Assembly: GCA_965196985.1 (NCBI GenBank)
Contig: CBDALO010000132.1
Location: 43,706 to 107,705 of the forward strand
Direction: 5' to 3'
DNA length: 64,000 nt
Origin: 2-12-FULL-35-23 sp965196985
Lineage (GTDB): Bacteria; Pseudomonadota; Gammaproteobacteria; UBA12402
Each line of letters starts with the position of its first letter. The first letter of the stretch is position 1. This document shows positions 9,347-18,851 of the stretch, one piece after another. A program made the translations under genes and the position numbers. Under the pieces are notes generated by a model, which was not told where the DNA came from, ran no database searches, and was given only the letters and a program-made list of their open reading frames with translations.

Positions 9347-9397
9347 CTATTTTACTGTGGCTAGGCCGTGATGCCTAGAGAATTTCACGTAAAATAG
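9347..9397 (+). promoter_or_regulatory. Nested hairpin upstream of the ATP-grasp gene, copy 1
   Basis: Outer arms CTATTTTAC and GTAAAATAG enclose an inner stem CTAGGC/GCCTAG in a 51-bp element. It is conserved exactly at 44318-44368 before the second copy of the ATP-grasp/kinase pair. It could be a structured leader or a protein-binding site; no known riboswitch class is recognised. Confidence 0.5.
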
Positions 9398-9503
9398 ACC
9401 AAGTCGATGCCCGTCTTTTTTTTTAGCGTCAGACTGAAAATAATCGTAGCTTTTTAGGTTGAGCAAGGAAATAATGCTCCCTTTTACACAAAGGTAATGG
9501 CGC

Positions 9504-10415
9504 ATGAAAGGCTGGATCCTGTACTCCAAAAAACAAGCAGACCTCGGTACGAATGCCTACGGGATCAATCGCCTGTTACAGGCTGGCCAACAAAAAGGGA
9601 TTGATCTAACAGTGTATAGCCCTGAGCAGTTTGAGCTCGTGGTGACCAGAGATGACCGCAAAAGCATTTTGGTCGATGGTAAACCAACCCCGCTGCCTGA
9701 CTTCTTAATTCCTCGAATTGGTGCTAACACACCGTATTTTGCCTTGGCAGTTATTCGGCAATTGGAACGATTAAATGTGTACTCGTGTAACTCTTCTGAA
9801 ACCATCGAGATTGTCAAAGATAAATTACACATCCATCAGCTTTTAGCGCAAAGCAATCTGCCCTCACCTAAAACGATGCTGGTTAAATTTCCCGTAGACA
9901 GTGAGCTGGTCAAACGTGAGCTTGGCTTCCCCGTGATTGTGAAGAACTTAACCGGTACCGAAGGGAAGGGTGTTTATTTGTGTGATTCACCTGAACAATT
10001 TAGCGATCTCATGGGGTTAATCGATAGTCAGCACACTAAGCCAAACATCATCTTGCAAGAGTTTGTCAGCAACAGTCGAGGTCGTGATTTACGGGTCTTT
10101 GTGCTTGGTGGTCGTGTCATTGGCTGCATGAAGCGTTACTCGGAAACAAGCTTTAAGGCGAACTTTTCTCGCGGTGGCCAAGTAGAGTCCTTTGCGCTAA
10201 CTCCTGAAATTGAGTGGTTGGCCACTGAAACTGCACGACTGGTTAACCTTGATATTGCAGGTATTGATTTATTGTTTGATGAGGAGGGGTATAAAATCTG
10301 TGAGGCCAATTCATCCCCTGGCTTTAAAGGCTTAGAGCTGGTGGTTGGTGAAACCATTGCCGAGCAAATTCTTGATTACATTACCGTTAAGGTCAGTGGC
10401 AGAATTACCGCCTAA
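9504..10415 (+). CDS. RimK-like ATP-grasp ligase, copy 1
   Basis: 303-residue ATP-grasp protein resembling RimK-type alpha-L-glutamate ligases, which couple ATP hydrolysis to peptide-bond formation on an amino-acid or protein substrate. Visible are the nucleotide-binding stretch FPVIVKNLTGTEGKGVYL (Lys and glycine-rich loop), QEFVSNSRGRDLRVFVLGG, and the metal-binding end AGIDLLFDEEGYKICEANSSPGFKGLE (Asp...Glu-x-Asn). The start follows AAGGTAATGG. It is 21 bp upstream of a kinase-like gene and almost identical to the copy at 44476 (one difference, K versus E, near residue 59). The substrate is unknown. Confidence 0.85.
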   Translation: MKGWILYSKKQADLGTNAYGINRLLQAGQQKGIDLTVYSPEQFELVVTRDDRKSILVDGKPTPLPDFLIPRIGANTPYFALAVIRQLERLNVYSCNSSETIEIVKDKLHIHQLLAQSNLPSPKTMLVKFPVDSELVKRELGFPVIVKNLTGTEGKGVYLCDSPEQFSDLMGLIDSQHTKPNIILQEFVSNSRGRDLRVFVLGGRVIGCMKRYSETSFKANFSRGGQVESFALTPEIEWLATETARLVNLDIAGIDLLFDEEGYKICEANSSPGFKGLELVVGETIAEQILDYITVKVSGRITA

Positions 10416-10436
10416 CCAACCAGTGAGTCGTCATCC

Positions 10437-10783
10437 ATGAAAACAACGCGCTATGATTTTCCTTCGGGGCGAATGCTCGGTAAAAAGTATCGTGTGATTG
10501 GTTTTTTAGGGCAAGGATGGGAAGGCGAAGTTTACAAGGTTGAAGAACTGACAACTGGCATTATTCGAGCAGCTAAATTGTTTTACCCACATCGCTACAC
10601 GAAACACTCAGTACCGCCTGTTGAGTACGCAAAAAAACTCCATGCTCTACAGCATTGCCCGATTGTCATTAAGTATCACCATTTAGACACCTTAGTCTTT
10701 AAAAAAAGACCGTTGATTTTCTTATTGCTGATTTTATTGATGGGGAGATGCTCTCAGAGTATTTAGCGAGACAGAACGAGAAA
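10437..10783 (+). pseudogene. Ser/Thr protein kinase-like gene, truncated copy 1
   Basis: Identical at its start to the intact kinase at 45409 (GQGWEGEVYKV glycine loop, AAKLFYP lysine motif). A run of seven A at about 10701 replaces eight A in the intact copy, so the frame breaks after LDTLVFKK. The gene is then cut at about 10780 by an IS6 element. The catalytic half is missing entirely; this copy is dead. Confidence 0.88.
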
Positions 10784-11602
10784 GGTTCTGTCGCGAATTA
10801 ATGGTTATTTGATATAATACCGACCAAATTTAGCATTGAATAATAATGGAGTTATTATGGCGATTAGTTTTAAAGGAAGACATTACCCCAAAGAGATTAT
10901 TTTAACAGCAGTACGCTGGAAGCTTGCGTACCCATTAAGTTACCGAAATATTGAAGAGCTCATGGAAGAACGTGGTGTTAGCGTTGATCACTCTACAGTA
11001 CAAAAATGGGTGGTTCGCTATGCGCCCCAGCTTGAGCAAGAGTTTCGTAAAAGCAAGCGCAAGCTTGCTGATAGTTGGAAGATGGGTGAGACTTATATTA
11101 AGGTCAATGGCAAGCAAGTTTATCTTTATCGTGCAGTTGATAAGTACGGTAACACCGTTGATTTTATGCTGTCAGAGAAGCGTGATCGTAAGGCAGTTCT
11201 AGCTTTTTTTTAATAAAGCGATTGGATCAAGCGGGTTACCCAAAAAGGTTAACATTGATAAAAGTGGTGCAAATACAGCAGCGTTGGAAAGACTCAATAC
11301 CTTATTATTTTTATCTGGATTCTGGTTTGCGATGGTCGAGGTTAGGCGCATTAAATACCTCAATAATCTGGTCGAACAAGACCATCGATCGATAAAGTGT
11401 ATCACGAAATATACACTGGGTTTTAAAAAGTTCAATTCAGCTAAGGCAACAATAGCTGGTATTGAGTTATGCCATATGCTAAAAAAAGGGCAGATGCGAG
11501 GCAATAGCATGATGCCAGCCTGGCAGCAGTTCTACACGCTCGCAGACTAGTTGCGCCCAAAAATAGGCTGCCTCATCTAGGTGTAAATTTTTCGACAGAA
11601 CC
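10784..11602 (+). mobile_element. IS6-family element, copy 1
   Basis: About 819 bp, ends GGTTCTGTCGCG... and its counterpart ...CGACAGAACC. No target duplication is seen (left aacgagaaa, right gaaacaaa), which fits IS6-type replicative events that delete adjacent DNA. On the left it truncates the kinase gene and on the right it abuts the Tn3-type tnpA. Confidence 0.88.
10857..11550 (+). pseudogene. IS6-family transposase, doubly inactivated
   Basis: Compared with the intact copy at 61391, the first catalytic Asp of the DDE triad (KMDETYIKV) is changed to Gly (KMGETYIKV, near 11086). An extra T in the run at about 11205-11212 shifts the frame after VLAFF. The second half continues in another frame from 11215 to 11550. 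Either change alone should abolish activity. Confidence 0.9.
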
Positions 11603-11635
11603 GAAACAAATAACAAATAAAAGCTTGGAAACTCC

Positions 11636-12206
11636 ATGGCAGCAATACATGAAACAGCCTATCCTCGGTTTAAACCTTATTTAACAGCTAAAGAACTAGA
11701 TGAGTTGTTTAGTTTGTCTGTTGATGAAATAGATTTTATTAACAGGAAAACAAAAGTAAATAACGTTACCTCTCGTCTTGGGTTTGGAATATTATTGAAG
11801 TGTTATCAATATCTAGGCAGAGCAGTTCAGGTTGAGCAAATAGCCCAAAGCATTAAGCAATACGTTGCAGAACAACTCGGCATTAAACCAACTACTGACT
11901 TAACTACTTATTCTAAATCAACAATTAAAAAGCATAAGAAGGCCATTCGTTGTTATCTAGGGCTCTCAAATAACCAAAGAGAGCATAGAAAGATTATGAA
12001 GCAAGCTGCTTTAGAGGCTGCAAAGACCAAAGAAAACTTAGCTGACATTATAAACCGTGTTATTGAGGAAATTTTTTACCAACGTTTTGAGCTACCAGCT
12101 TATCAAGCATTAGTTAGACTAGCTAGGGCTGCAAGGAGAGTAACAAACCAAGGTCATTATATAAAAATTAGTAACCTTCTTACCATTAAGCAAAAAAAGT
12201 TAATCA
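11636..12206 (+). pseudogene. tnpA: Tn3-type TnpA, piece 1 (N-terminal DUF4158 domain)
   Basis: Starts ATG at 11636 (MAAIHETAYPRFKPYLTAKE) and encodes the N-terminal DNA-binding domain of Tn3 transposases (LGFGILLKCYQYLGRAV..., then YSKSTIKKHKKAIRCYLG). It breaks at 12206 where an IS200 element enters. Joining 12206 to 15740 gives K-L-I-N-Q-L-L-R in frame, so the IS200 alone caused this break. Confidence 0.88.
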
Positions 12207-12286
12207 ACTTGACCCCCACCTAAAGGTGGGGGTTTGGTACAGAGGCTGAAGCCTCATTACGGCTAAAGCCGTTTAAACGGTTCGGA

Positions 12287-12745
12287 TTAATCCGACTTAA
12301 GCTCTTCCTCATCCCATACCTGAAAACCCTCCGGCGTATCATCTTGATTCTCTATGTAGCGTTTGACCTGCTCTTCTGTTACAGAACCAACCGTTGCGCA
12401 AAAATACCTTCTCGACCAGAGATGATTGCCCCAGTATTTCTTGCCAAGCGTACTCCTAAATTCTCTCAATAGTCGATAGGCACTTTTACCTTTTAAATAT
12501 TGAGCCATCTTTGATACCGATAAGTGGCTCGGCGCCTCAATTAGAAGGTGAATGTGATTCGACCTCACATTCCCCCTCAATATCCTCATCCCCTTCTCAG
12601 CACAGATCTCTCGCAAAATGCTTCTTGCTCCTAAACCTATATTCCCACATAACACTGGATATCCATATTTTGTCTTCCATACAAAATGATATTTTAAATC
12701 CAGTACCGTATGCGCGCCTTTCCTATAGTTGTTTGCTCCAGTCAT
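12287..12745 (-). CDS. tnpA: IS200-type Y1 HUH transposase TnpA
   Basis: 152-residue single-strand transposase. The HUH metal site is NHIHLLIEAP and the catalytic tyrosine lies in EEQVKRYIENQ. The N-terminus YHFVWKTKYGYPVL is typical of the family. No TnpB (IS605-type RNA-guided nuclease) accompanies it. The gene is intact, but its upstream end is separated from the element's left end by the IS4-like insertion. Confidence 0.9.
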   Translation of the reverse strand: MTGANNYRKGAHTVLDLKYHFVWKTKYGYPVLCGNIGLGARSILREICAEKGMRILRGNVRSNHIHLLIEAPSHLSVSKMAQYLKGKSAYRLLREFRSTLGKKYWGNHLWSRRYFCATVGSVTEEQVKRYIENQDDTPEGFQVWDEEELKSD

Positions 12746-13425
12746 TTAGATCGCTCCCTTATTAAAAATAAAAAGCGATTCTAATACATCACATTCTGGC
12801 TGGTGATAGGTTTGCTACTGAAAACTACCCAAAATTTAAATCAGCAAAATAATGCTGAAATATTGTGTAAAAATGACTATGCTTTGTCTTTTTAACAAGA
12901 CTAACGAGATGAGTATAAATGTTAAACTTCGCCGATTACGCTGCCCCTCTTTTTTCAAAATTAACTGGGAAAGTTGTTTTAAAAAAATCTATCGACGATT
13001 GTAGGAAAGCTATTAACTGAAGGTAGTTGTAAGTTGTTCAGTTCATCAAAAGATAACAATGAGTATAAAAAGATGATTCGTACACTTACCGGTGAAAATA
13101 AAAGCACCGATTTAGATCCAATAAAAACAAATGATGTATTGCTAGAACAGAGCTGTGAAAAACTTTCACACGCCAGTAAAATTGATGTTCTTCATGATCC
13201 TTCTGATATTAGAAAGCCACATAGCAAGCAAACTGAAAATCTAGGTAAAGTAAGGAGTCTGGACGGGGATATTATCAATGGTTACAGCACGCATAACGCA
13301 GTTGCATTAGTACCTGGTGATAAGGCTGTGCATCTACTATCGCATGTAAGCTACAGCAATAAAGACCCTAAGTTTTTAAAAGCTGAGCATATTAAGAAAA
13401 TAGAGGCTGGAAAGCCATTTGAGGG

Positions 13426-14812
13426 GGGTGCTGCCTCTATATAATGTAGGCTATATTGCTGCTGGCACGCCAAAATCATTGACCTTCTCCCAAAACTGAT
13501 CCCATCTGCCTTTAGTCTTTACTAGTGTTCTCAAGCATAAAACGATTTTCATTCCCTTGTCTTTCCAGCGCATTCCTGATCCCCCTAATCTTTGTTTAAC
13601 AATTGTTTTACATGCTGCTTCAGTGACGCCAGAGCCAATTGGTGCATTCTGCTTAATCAAATTATGATACGACATTCGCTTTTCTTTAATATTATTTTCA
13701 AAATACGTAATTGTTCCTTCTAGCTTTTCTCTAAGCGATTTATTCAGTTTTTTATTTAGATGCTCTTTAAGCTCAGCAAGTATTCTACCTGCCGCACCTT
13801 TCTTGTGCTTTAAGTCATGACATCTCTCTTCGAGCCAAACATCACGCTCATCTCTTTCAGATTTTTTGGTAAATACTGCCTTTGATGCTTCGCCGAGATA
13901 TTCAGTTGCATGCCAAAAATCTAAAATTTGCGTATCAGTATGTTTTTTTAGAAATGGCCAATTATTTTTTGCTCCATCAGCAACGCCAATTGTTTTAGCA
14001 TCAGGGTAATATTTCTTTTTCAGCTTTATTTCCTTTTCAAGCCTATTAAAGAATTCATCTTTTCCATATTCTGGTGATGCTGCAACGTAGGTTGTGTGCA
14101 GGCGTGCACCATGCTTATCATACATGGAAATAGTTCCAACCATGCTCTCTCTATAACCATCATCAACGGTGAGAACATATGCACCATCTAAGCTAATACT
14201 TAGCATCTCAATGCCTGCATCAAGCTTTGGCTCTTCATATTCCCACTCAGCCTCTTTGGCTTGTGCAATACCGCCAACAAAATCAGTTGCCCGTTGCAAG
14301 TATGAATGTGAGATTTTACGGTTATGATTGACCTTGAGATCATCAATAACACTAGGAGCAGGTAAGTTTGAGTATTTATGTGAGATTATTTTTGCAAATC
14401 GCGGTGTTGATCCTTGGATAATTCTAGCCTTATCTTCTAAAGGACAAAAGATCTTCCCGCCTTTAGAGGTTTGATAAACATAACGCTTAACTCGAGCAAC
14501 TCCATAAGGCGTTTGGTAATTTGCTTCATCTCTACTTCGTGCTGTTAGCTTTATTTTTCCAACATGGATAGGAGAGCCATCTGCATCAAACTTACTTAAA
14601 GCTTTTTCAGTGGCTAATGTTCCAACCTCATTAAGGCCGTCAAGAATTGCATCCTCACATTCAAGCATGGATCCTTTTAGTGGAAGCTTGAGCTCAATAG
14701 TTAATTCATTATTTTCATCAGAGAGAATTCTAGCTAACATCCAAACACCATCCGTAATCAAGTTAAAGTGTATATTATGCTATATTTTCTACATTATATA
14801 AAGGCAGCACCC
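13426..14812 (-). mobile_element. ISKra4-family element
   Basis: 1387 bp, inverted repeats GGGTGCTGCC and GGCAGCACCC at the tips. Flanked by tttgaggg (13418-13425 and 14813-14820), an 8-bp target duplication; the single uninterrupted target is present at about 26505-26512. Confidence 0.95.
13451..14740 (-). CDS. ISKra4-family transposase
   Basis: About 429 residues, beginning MLARILSDENNELTIELKLP; a TTG 21 bp further upstream is an alternative start. The middle has the first catalytic Asp in MLSISLDGAYVL, a second in GVADGAKNNWPFL, and the C-terminal Glu in the hallmark NAPIGSGVTEAACKTIVKQRL, followed by SGMRW. ISKra4 elements move by a DDE mechanism. The gene is intact and the element is inserted in the IS4-like transposase gene. 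Confidence 0.9.
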   Translation of the reverse strand: MLARILSDENNELTIELKLPLKGSMLECEDAILDGLNEVGTLATEKALSKFDADGSPIHVGKIKLTARSRDEANYQTPYGVARVKRYVYQTSKGGKIFCPLEDKARIIQGSTPRFAKIISHKYSNLPAPSVIDDLKVNHNRKISHSYLQRATDFVGGIAQAKEAEWEYEEPKLDAGIEMLSISLDGAYVLTVDDGYRESMVGTISMYDKHGARLHTTYVAASPEYGKDEFFNRLEKEIKLKKKYYPDAKTIGVADGAKNNWPFLKKHTDTQILDFWHATEYLGEASKAVFTKKSERDERDVWLEERCHDLKHKKGAAGRILAELKEHLNKKLNKSLREKLEGTITYFENNIKEKRMSYHNLIKQNAPIGSGVTEAACKTIVKQRLGGSGMRWKDKGMKIVLCLRTLVKTKGRWDQFWEKVNDFGVPAAI

Positions 14813-15739
14813 TTTGAGGGAGATAAAGAGGCCAAGAGTCTTTATGAATCTGGTGATTACTTTAATAAAAAGCTGCTGTCTATTCGTGAAATAGAAAAAA
14901 TAGGAATCTGCCTAAAATCAAAGAATGAAGATGCAACCATTACCCATATTCTAGATAGAGAGTTTGATGATAATGACTATCTCTCACTAATTGATACAAA
15001 CCTAGATCAAGACTTTATTATTCGCTCAAAAATAACAAGAACAATAGAAGGTAGAGGTGATGATGGTAAAAAGCTTAAGCTGATTAACGCTGATTTTGAT
15101 GCTCAAGGCGAAAAGCAATTCCAAAAGTTAACAGTTGGAAAGAATTGCGTACAAGACGGAAAAATAACTATTTATTTTGGAGAGTTTGAGAACATCAATG
15201 CAATTAAAATCCAAATTACAGGCAGAGATGGTAGGAGAATTTTTAAGAATGACATGCTGCTATTAACTAATAAAAAAGTAACGACTTTTGATGAGGCGTA
15301 TGAGGTATACATAGCCTATCTATCTCGTGCGAAAATTGAATATGTTTTTAAATTTCTCAAGGAAGGACTAGCCTGGGAAAATATGCAGATAAAAAATTTT
15401 AAAGGGATACAAAATCTACTGGCTGTATGTTTTTATGTGGCCTCATATTTGTATGAGATAGGTAAGGAAAAAGCTTATGACGATTACGCAATTATGCTAG
15501 CTAAATTAGGAGATGGTAAGGGCAAGGTGACACGACACTTTATTGCGAAGGGTATTAGAAAACTTCTAACGTATCACTTAGTAGAGCAATTTTTTAAAGA
15601 AAATAGTGTTTCTCAAGAAGAACAAAAAGAATTATCGAATTCAGTTCAGGTAGGGAGATAACAATTTTGGGTAGTTCTCAGTTTGCTAAAGACATTTCCG
15701 CCTAAAGGCGAAGGTTTATACCCTACCAAGTGGAAATTA

Positions 15740-16205
15740 ATCAACTGCTGCGGCTTGGCGACGGCAAAGAAGCAGAGGAAACTGAATGGACGTGGTTTGG
15801 TCTAAAACAAGAACCTAAAAGCCCGACGGTGAAGAATATGAGACGCTTTATTACTTACGTTAATCAGCTAAAGGAATTACAAAGCAGGCTATACGTTAAC
15901 GTTGACTTTATAGCGCCAGCGCGATTAGAGCATTTGCGTGATGAAGCAATGATTATTGACCAATCCGATATGAAAAAGGTTGGTGAACTGAAACGTTACG
16001 CTTTAGTCATTATTTTAATTTATATGAAAGTGGCTAAAGCAATGGACGATTTAGTCCAAGTGTTTTTAGTTTGGGTTAGAAAAATAGAGAATAACGCAAA
16101 AGATCGCTATGAGGCTTATCAATTCGCACAAGCGGAACAAACAAATTCACTGATACTGTCTTACTATCAAACACTGTTAATTCTTGATAGAAGCGATACA
16201 GCGGA
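15740..16205 (+). pseudogene. tnpA: Tn3-type TnpA, piece 2
   Basis: Continues piece 1 in frame (NQLLRLGDGKEAEETEW, then PKSPTVKNMRRF) and ends at the IS256 junction after ILDRSDTAE. The stop codon seen at 16267-16269 lies within the IS256 end and is not native. Confidence 0.85.
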
Positions 16206-17737
16206 GATAGAGCGTTATTTTGTCTGTAAAAACCAACTTCAGTACTTAGAAAAACCTTTAAAATTCTAAATGGCACTCTATTGTACCTGTCTCATCGCAT
16301 AATATCTTAAATTAATTATGCTAATCAATCTAAAAAATTATTTATACCTCAAATTTTTCTCCTCTCAAAATAAATTATTAACTTTTAGGTAATAGCAATT
16401 ATATCTCGTTAATAAGAACAAGAATGATCTATCCTAAAACCCTATGAAGCCTTATTATTCACTTCAACTTAAGTATCTAGGTGATCCGCTCCACTGGTCA
16501 TCAATTTCCACTAAAACAGCTGATACGAGCCTTAGGCACGATTCAGTATTAGGGAAAATTCCAACTGTATGCGTCCTTCTTTTTACCTCTCTGTTTACGC
16601 GCTCAGCTATGTTACTGGTTCTTAATCTTTTTTGATGCGGCCTGTCAAAGTTCATCACTACTAAGCCCTCCGGTATATTCACTTCCAACCAAGAAGAAAG
16701 CTCTGGTGCTGTTTGCTGATATTTATCTACCGCCATAGCCAATAGTCTTTCCGACTCATGAATGTTTGAGGCATTAAATATAGCTGTAATCTCCTCAGCT
16801 ACTGGTTCCTTCATTGAGCGCTTTGGTATGTGAGCCTGAGCATTTTGCTGCAAATGAAATTGGCAGCGTTGCCAAGGAACACTGGGGAACACAGCTCTTC
16901 TAGCGGCTTTTAGGCCAGTATGAGCGTCGCTAGTAATCAACTCAATACCATGTATACCTCGCTCAACCAACTGCTGAAGAAAATCACGCCAATGTACCTC
17001 AGCCTCTGATAACGCAACAGAAACACCTAGCACTGTTCTCTTGCCGGTTGATTCATCAAGGCCATAGGCTATCAATACCGCACAGTCTTGTACTGTGCCG
17101 CTAGTGCGCACCTTCTCATAACGTGCATCTAGCCAAAGATATTTTATCTTTCCTAACGGCTTATTTCGCCATTTCTTTAAATCTTCATCCAACAATTTAG
17201 CGCAACGGCTTACCTCTGTGCTTGAAATATCTGTTCTACAGAGTTGCTTTAGCACCTTTTCAACTTTGCGCGTGGAAACCCCATGCACATACATTTCAGC
17301 GACAGCCAGCTTAAGTGCTCTATCAGAGCGTACACCTCGCTCTAAGACTGATGGATAGAAGGCTTCATTGGAGTCTCTAACCTGCGGTATCTGTAGCTCA
17401 AGCTGACCTTGACCTGTGATAATTAACCTTGGTTTAAAGCCGTTCGCATATCCGTTTCTATCGCCAGTTCGCTCATAAGGACTGGCATTTAAATGGCGCT
17501 CCCTTTCTATTAACATAGCCTCATTCATCAACCTGGAGACAAGCTTAGGTAAAGCTTCAAACCCCTCCATCGCTAAAACATGTATGGCTTCTTCGATTAA
17601 GTTCTCATTTTTATAGCAGCTCATTGTCATTCCTCTTTTTTGGTTAAGTTTACCTTAAAAGGAATTTCTAATCTGACTGAGTCGCCTGCTTATTTTCAGC
17701 AAGTCAATGGAATTTACAGAAAGGATGGCGCACTAGC
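16206..17737 (-). mobile_element. IS256-family element, copy A
   Basis: 1532 bp. Imperfect terminal repeats start GATAGAGCG on one side and GCTAGTGCG on the other, both followed by a TCTGTAAA box. Target duplication acagcgga at 16198-16205 and 17738-17745. Confidence 0.95.
16464..17630 (-). CDS. IS256-family (mutator-type) transposase, copy A
   Basis: 388 residues, intact. The DDE residues are in KYLWLDARYEKVR, ELITSDAHTGLKAAR and NIAERVNREVKRRT, with the C/D(2)H-like VPWQRCQFHLQQN motif between the second and third, all as in IS256/mutator transposases. Compared with the other three copies it has small changes (LCRTD for LCGTD, YGLDES for YGFDES). Confidence 0.95.
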   Translation of the reverse strand: MTMSCYKNENLIEEAIHVLAMEGFEALPKLVSRLMNEAMLIERERHLNASPYERTGDRNGYANGFKPRLIITGQGQLELQIPQVRDSNEAFYPSVLERGVRSDRALKLAVAEMYVHGVSTRKVEKVLKQLCRTDISSTEVSRCAKLLDEDLKKWRNKPLGKIKYLWLDARYEKVRTSGTVQDCAVLIAYGLDESTGKRTVLGVSVALSEAEVHWRDFLQQLVERGIHGIELITSDAHTGLKAARRAVFPSVPWQRCQFHLQQNAQAHIPKRSMKEPVAEEITAIFNASNIHESERLLAMAVDKYQQTAPELSSWLEVNIPEGLVVMNFDRPHQKRLRTSNIAERVNREVKRRTHTVGIFPNTESCLRLVSAVLVEIDDQWSGSPRYLS

Positions 17738-18851
17738 ACAGCGGAAGAAAAAGTTTCTGCTATTGAGGAACAGTTTGGTGATAAGCTATCTAATCTAATT
17801 GAAGAGTGTCGTAAGCATTTAGGGCTAATAGGTGACAAACATTTTGGTTGGGTTTTAAAGCCTTATAGCAAGAAGCGAACTTTAATTTTCGATTTACTAA
17901 TGAACCTAGATATTTTTTCTTCATCAGAAGATAAATCCATTGAGGTGGCTTTACGTTTTATCAATCATCATAGAACATCAAATGAGGAGTGGATTGACTT
18001 AAGCCAACACGCTGAGGTTCCAATTGATTTAAGTTTATTATCAAAGTCATGGTTTAAATTGGTCACAGGCTTAAAGAAAGGCGATGTAATTGCTAAGGTT
18101 CATAAACATTATTATGAAATTGCTGTATTTCATACACTGATGGGTGATTTAAATTGTAGTGATGCTTATGTTAAAGATGCGTATATCTATGATGACCCCA
18201 ATAAACAGCTTATTAGTTGGAGTGAATTCTATGATAGACTTAATGAATACTGTAAAAATGCTGGACTACCTACTGATAAGGAACAGTTAGTAGTGACGCT
18301 AAAAAAGAGATTACAAAAAACCTCTCAAAAGGTTAATGACTCTTATCATAAAAACGCTTCTCTTGTTATTAATGAATCAGGTCAACCTGTCTTAAAAAAA
18401 CCTTCAGCAAAAAAGTTACATCCAAAACTTAACGACATTAAAAAAGCTGTTATGGCTGAAATGCCAACGATATCAATAGTGGATGCAATGATAGATGTAG
18501 AAAGGTGGTTAAGTTTAAGTGCTTTCTTTAAACCCCTATCAGGCAATGAAAGCAAGATAAAAAATTATTCTCCACGATTTATTGCAACCCCGTTATCCTA
18601 TGGCTGTAATCTTGGGCCAACACAGACGGAACGCTGTTTGATAAAGTTCTCTAGAAAACAAATCGCATGGGTTTTTCATCATCATGTTACTGAACACCGT
18701 ATAATCAAAGCCTGTAATCGCACTATTAATGGTTACAGCTTATTTGAACTACCAAAGCGTTGGGGGCCAGGAGATAGCGCATCAGTTGATGGTACCTTTT
18801 GGGATATGTACAGCCAGAACTTATTAGCTGCACATCATATCCGTTATGGGC
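17738..18851 (+). pseudogene. tnpA: Tn3-type TnpA, piece 3
   Basis: After removal of copy A and one acagcgga the frame reads DTAEEKVSAIEEQFGDKL and runs to SLFELPKRWGPGDSASVDGTFWDMYSQN..., which carries the first catalytic Asp (S-V-D-G-T) of Tn3 transposases. It is broken at 18851 by the second IS256. An ATG at 17900 is only internal. Confidence 0.88.

Larger units (their letters stand above)
12919..15661 (+). pseudogene. IS4-like transposase, split by ISKra4
   Basis: Same protein as at 26007-27354 (see there) but cut after ...KIEAGKPFEG at 13425 and resumed at 14821 with DKEAKSLYESGD. The C-terminal half keeps the Y-x2-R-x3-E-x6-K signature (YLSRAKIEYVFKFLK). Both halves are otherwise nearly identical to the second copy, so the ISKra4 arrived recently. 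Confidence 0.88.
12818..15681 (+). mobile_element. IS4-like element copy 1, interrupted by ISKra4
   Basis: Ends CTGAAAACTACCCAAAATT and complement of CTGAGAACTACCCAAAATT. Target duplication tttgcta at 12811-12817 and 15682-15688. Its 2864 bp equal the 1469 bp of the intact copy at 25906-27374 plus the 1387-bp ISKra4 and its 8-bp duplication exactly. Confidence 0.93.
12207..15739 (-). mobile_element. IS200/IS605-type element carrying an IS4-like element
   Basis: Small single-gene element (662 bp without its insert). On the minus strand it follows a TTGAT pentamer, the kind of target used by ISDra2-like elements, and makes no target duplication. Subterminal hairpins are present at both ends: CCCCCACCTTTAGGTGGGGG near 12212-12232 and TTCGCC-TTTA-GGCGGAA near 15700. 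The in-frame repair of the host tnpA fixes both boundaries. Confidence 0.8.
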
